Below, piece after piece: positions 5,963 through 7,361 of a stretch of DNA of 7,361 nucleotides. The DNA is taken from contig JAJYAS010000162.1 in assembly GCA_021779415.1 (NCBI GenBank), positions 1 to 7,361 on the forward strand. The letters run 5' to 3'. The notes below the pieces were generated by a model. It did not search any database and was not told where the DNA came from. It was given only the letters and a program-made list of their open reading frames with translations. Every line of letters starts with the position of its first letter. Position 1 is the stretch's first letter. The translations under genes were made by a program, and so were the position numbers. Source of the DNA: Bacillota bacterium (lineage in GTDB: Bacteria > Bacillota_B > Desulfitobacteriia > Desulfitobacteriales > Desulfitobacteriaceae).

Positions 5963-6643
5963 ATGCGCGTGGCTCTAATTCAGCATACACCTGATCCGGA
6001 AAAAGTAGTGGCTGCAGCTGCCCGCTTGTGTTATTCATCGGATCCGGTACCAGATCTTTTAGAGCGGTTTGATCATGAAACGGTGGCGGGCTTTGTCCGC
6101 AAATTGCGTGAGATGGGTCATCTTTCCCCTTTTGAACATGCTAGTTTTCAGTTTTCCATTGATGGGGTTTCAAGGGCCCTATCCCATCAGCTCGTGCGCC
6201 ATCGAATTGCAAGTTATTCTCAGCGTTCTCAGCGCTATGTGAAAGAAAATGGATTTGAGTTTGTTATTCCGCCGAGTATAGGCCGGAAGCCTGAGGCGTT
6301 AGAGCGCTTTGAAACGGTTATGGCCCGCTTGCAGGAAGACTATCAGGAACTCTTAAATTGCGTGCCTGCTGAGGATGCCCGCTATGTCCTACCCAATGCG
6401 TGCACAACTTCTTTGATGGCTTCGTTTAATGCACGCTCATTATTGAATTTTTTTGAACATCGTACTTGTACACGGGCTCAGTGGGAGATCCGTGACTTGG
6501 CGGAAACGATGTTGGAGTTGGTACGTGAGGTAGCTCCCAATCTTTTTAGCGAAGCAGGGCCGACCTGCGTGACCCAGGGAGTCTGTCATCAGGGTACGTA
6601 CAGTTGCGGAAGATTGAAATCCCTTGAAGGAAAGAAGACGTGA
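5963..6643 (+). CDS. thyX: Flavin-dependent thymidylate synthase
   Basis: ThyX converts dUMP to dTMP using methylenetetrahydrofolate as carbon donor and FAD/NADPH for reduction, forming a homotetramer unrelated to ThyA. The 226 residues include SPFEHASF (55-62), the diagnostic RHRx7S motif (RHR 79-81, Ser89), LPNACTTSLMASFNARSLLNFF (143-164) and AQWEIRDLA (172-180) with the conserved Arg177. These cover the FAD and dUMP sites. The C-terminal tail holds Cys202, Cys208, His209 and Cys215 in a Cys-x5-Cys-His-x5-Cys spacing; a Cys-rich tail is something I recall in clostridial ThyX proteins, and its role is unknown to me. Two Shine-Dalgarno-like stretches precede the ATG, with AGGAG at 5950-5954 best placed. 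The stop overlaps the GTG of rlmB. B. subtilis lacks thyX here, so this is the added gene of the cluster. Confidence 0.97.
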   Translation: MRVALIQHTPDPEKVVAAAARLCYSSDPVPDLLERFDHETVAGFVRKLREMGHLSPFEHASFQFSIDGVSRALSHQLVRHRIASYSQRSQRYVKENGFEFVIPPSIGRKPEALERFETVMARLQEDYQELLNCVPAEDARYVLPNACTTSLMASFNARSLLNFFEHRTCTRAQWEIRDLAETMLELVREVAPNLFSEAGPTCVTQGVCHQGTYSCGRLKSLEGKKT

Positions 6644-7361
6644 ATAACTTGAACGATGAAATGGTTTATGGAAAAAATCCCGTACTGGAGCTTCTGAAAA
6701 GTGGAAAGCCCATTAACAAAGTTCTTCTGCTAACGGAGGGGCCGGGTGGACGGAATCAAGAAATACTCTCGTTATTGCAGGAGCGAAATATTCCTTATCA
6801 ATTTGTGGATCGGCAGACCCTCGACCGTCTAACGAATCGAGAGCGACACCAGGGGATGTTGGCTTATGTTGCAGCGAGGGAGTATGCCTCCATAGAGGAC
6901 ATCCTAGCTGTGGCTGAGGAGCGACAAGAAGCACCCTTTATCTTGATGTTGGATGAGATTGAAGACCCTCATAATTTGGGGGCGTTGTTGAGGACAGTAG
7001 ACGCTGTTGGGGCCCATGGAGTCATTATTCCCAAGCGACGAAGCGTTGCCTTGACAGGGACTGTAGCTAAAACATCCGCAGGGGCTGTCGAACATGTACG
7101 AGTAGCCCGAGTGAGCAATTTAGTACAAACTTTGAAGGATTTAAAGAAGCAGGGCTGTTGGGTTTCTGGAGCTGAAGCAGGAGGGAAAGACGCTTTTGAG
7201 GCAGATCTCACCGGTCCGCGGGTCATCGTAATTGGCAGCGAAGGGAAAGGCATAAGCCGTTTGCTCAGAGAAAACTGTGATGAGATTGTCAGTTTACCTA
7301 TGAAGGGGAAGGTCACTTCTTTAAACGCAAGCGTTGCGGGGTCAGTCATGCTTTATGAAGT
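6640..7361 (+). CDS. rlmB: 23S rRNA 2'-O-ribose methyltransferase, SpoU/TrmH family, 3' end cut by window
   Basis: The product resembles RlmB, which methylates the ribose of a guanosine in the 23S rRNA peptidyl-transferase region (G2251 in E. coli) using S-adenosylmethionine; B. subtilis yacO occupies the same position. The frame stays open to the window end, giving 240 codons, with only a few residues likely missing. After the N-terminal RNA substrate-binding domain (about 8-80, starting MVYGKNPVLELL) comes the knotted SPOUT domain. Its three motifs are motif 1 EIEDPHNLGALLRT (106-119) with Asn112 and Arg118, motif 2 VIVIGSEGKGIS (195-206), and motif 3 LPMKGKVTSLNASVA (219-233). GTG 6640 is chosen as start because AAGGA lies at 6627-6631, eight bases upstream, and GTGA overlaps the thyX stop. 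ATG 6661 would be an alternative but has no ribosome site. Other SpoU methyltransferases are similar, so the exact target rests on context. Confidence 0.93.
   Translation, partial: MNNLNDEMVYGKNPVLELLKSGKPINKVLLLTEGPGGRNQEILSLLQERNIPYQFVDRQTLDRLTNRERHQGMLAYVAAREYASIEDILAVAEERQEAPFILMLDEIEDPHNLGALLRTVDAVGAHGVIIPKRRSVALTGTVAKTSAGAVEHVRVARVSNLVQTLKDLKKQGCWVSGAEAGGKDAFEADLTGPRVIVIGSEGKGISRLLRENCDEIVSLPMKGKVTSLNASVAGSVMLYE

Noticed and set aside
6969..7349. Minus-strand open frame of 126 codons at the window end
   Set aside because: It is antisense to rlmB, whose three SpoU motifs prove the plus strand is coding.

Overview
This window is a stretch of conserved housekeeping operon from a Gram-positive (Firmicutes) bacterium. 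All genes lie on the + strand and are tightly packed. Their order is [yacL]-ispD-ispF-gltX-(T-box)-cysE-cysS-mrnC-thyX-rlmB, which is essentially the Bacillus subtilis yacL-yacM-yacN-gltX-cysE-cysS-yazC-yacO order with thyX added between mrnC and rlmB. The thyX insertion, the moderate base composition and the wording of the proteins point to an anaerobic Clostridia-type organism. A Desulfitobacterium/Desulfosporosinus/Dehalobacter-like member of the Peptococcaceae is my best guess, but this is recollection and no search was run.

Region 1 (1-2958) holds the C-terminal TRAM domain of a YacL-type PIN/TRAM membrane protein, then two consecutive-pathway enzymes of MEP isoprenoid synthesis (IspD, IspF), then glutamyl-tRNA synthetase (GltX). 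A 27-base imperfect palindrome that looks like a REP-type dispersed element fills most of the ispD-ispF gap. The ispF start codon next to it is ambiguous.

Region 2 (2959-3434) has no gene but is dense in regulation. It carries a perfect-consensus sigma-A promoter (TTGACA, 17-base spacer, TATAAT), then a complete T-box leader. The leader has a Stem I with a UGC (cysteine) specifier, a T-box bulge, an antiterminator, and a competing intrinsic terminator. A 137-base stretch with a small hairpin and a weak second promoter candidate follows, before cysE.

Region 3 (3435-7361) holds serine acetyltransferase (CysE) and cysteinyl-tRNA synthetase (CysS), both under the Cys T-box, so cysteine precursor supply and cysteine charging respond to uncharged tRNA-Cys. 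Next come the Mini-RNase III that matures 23S rRNA, flavin-dependent thymidylate synthase ThyX, and the SpoU-family 23S rRNA 2'-O-methyltransferase RlmB, which is cut by the window end. The cysE frame runs 104 bases into cysS, which is unusual.

I see no sign of an undescribed multi-gene system. The points that merit a second look are the REP-like element with its effect on ispF initiation, the long cysE/cysS overlap, and details of the T-box.
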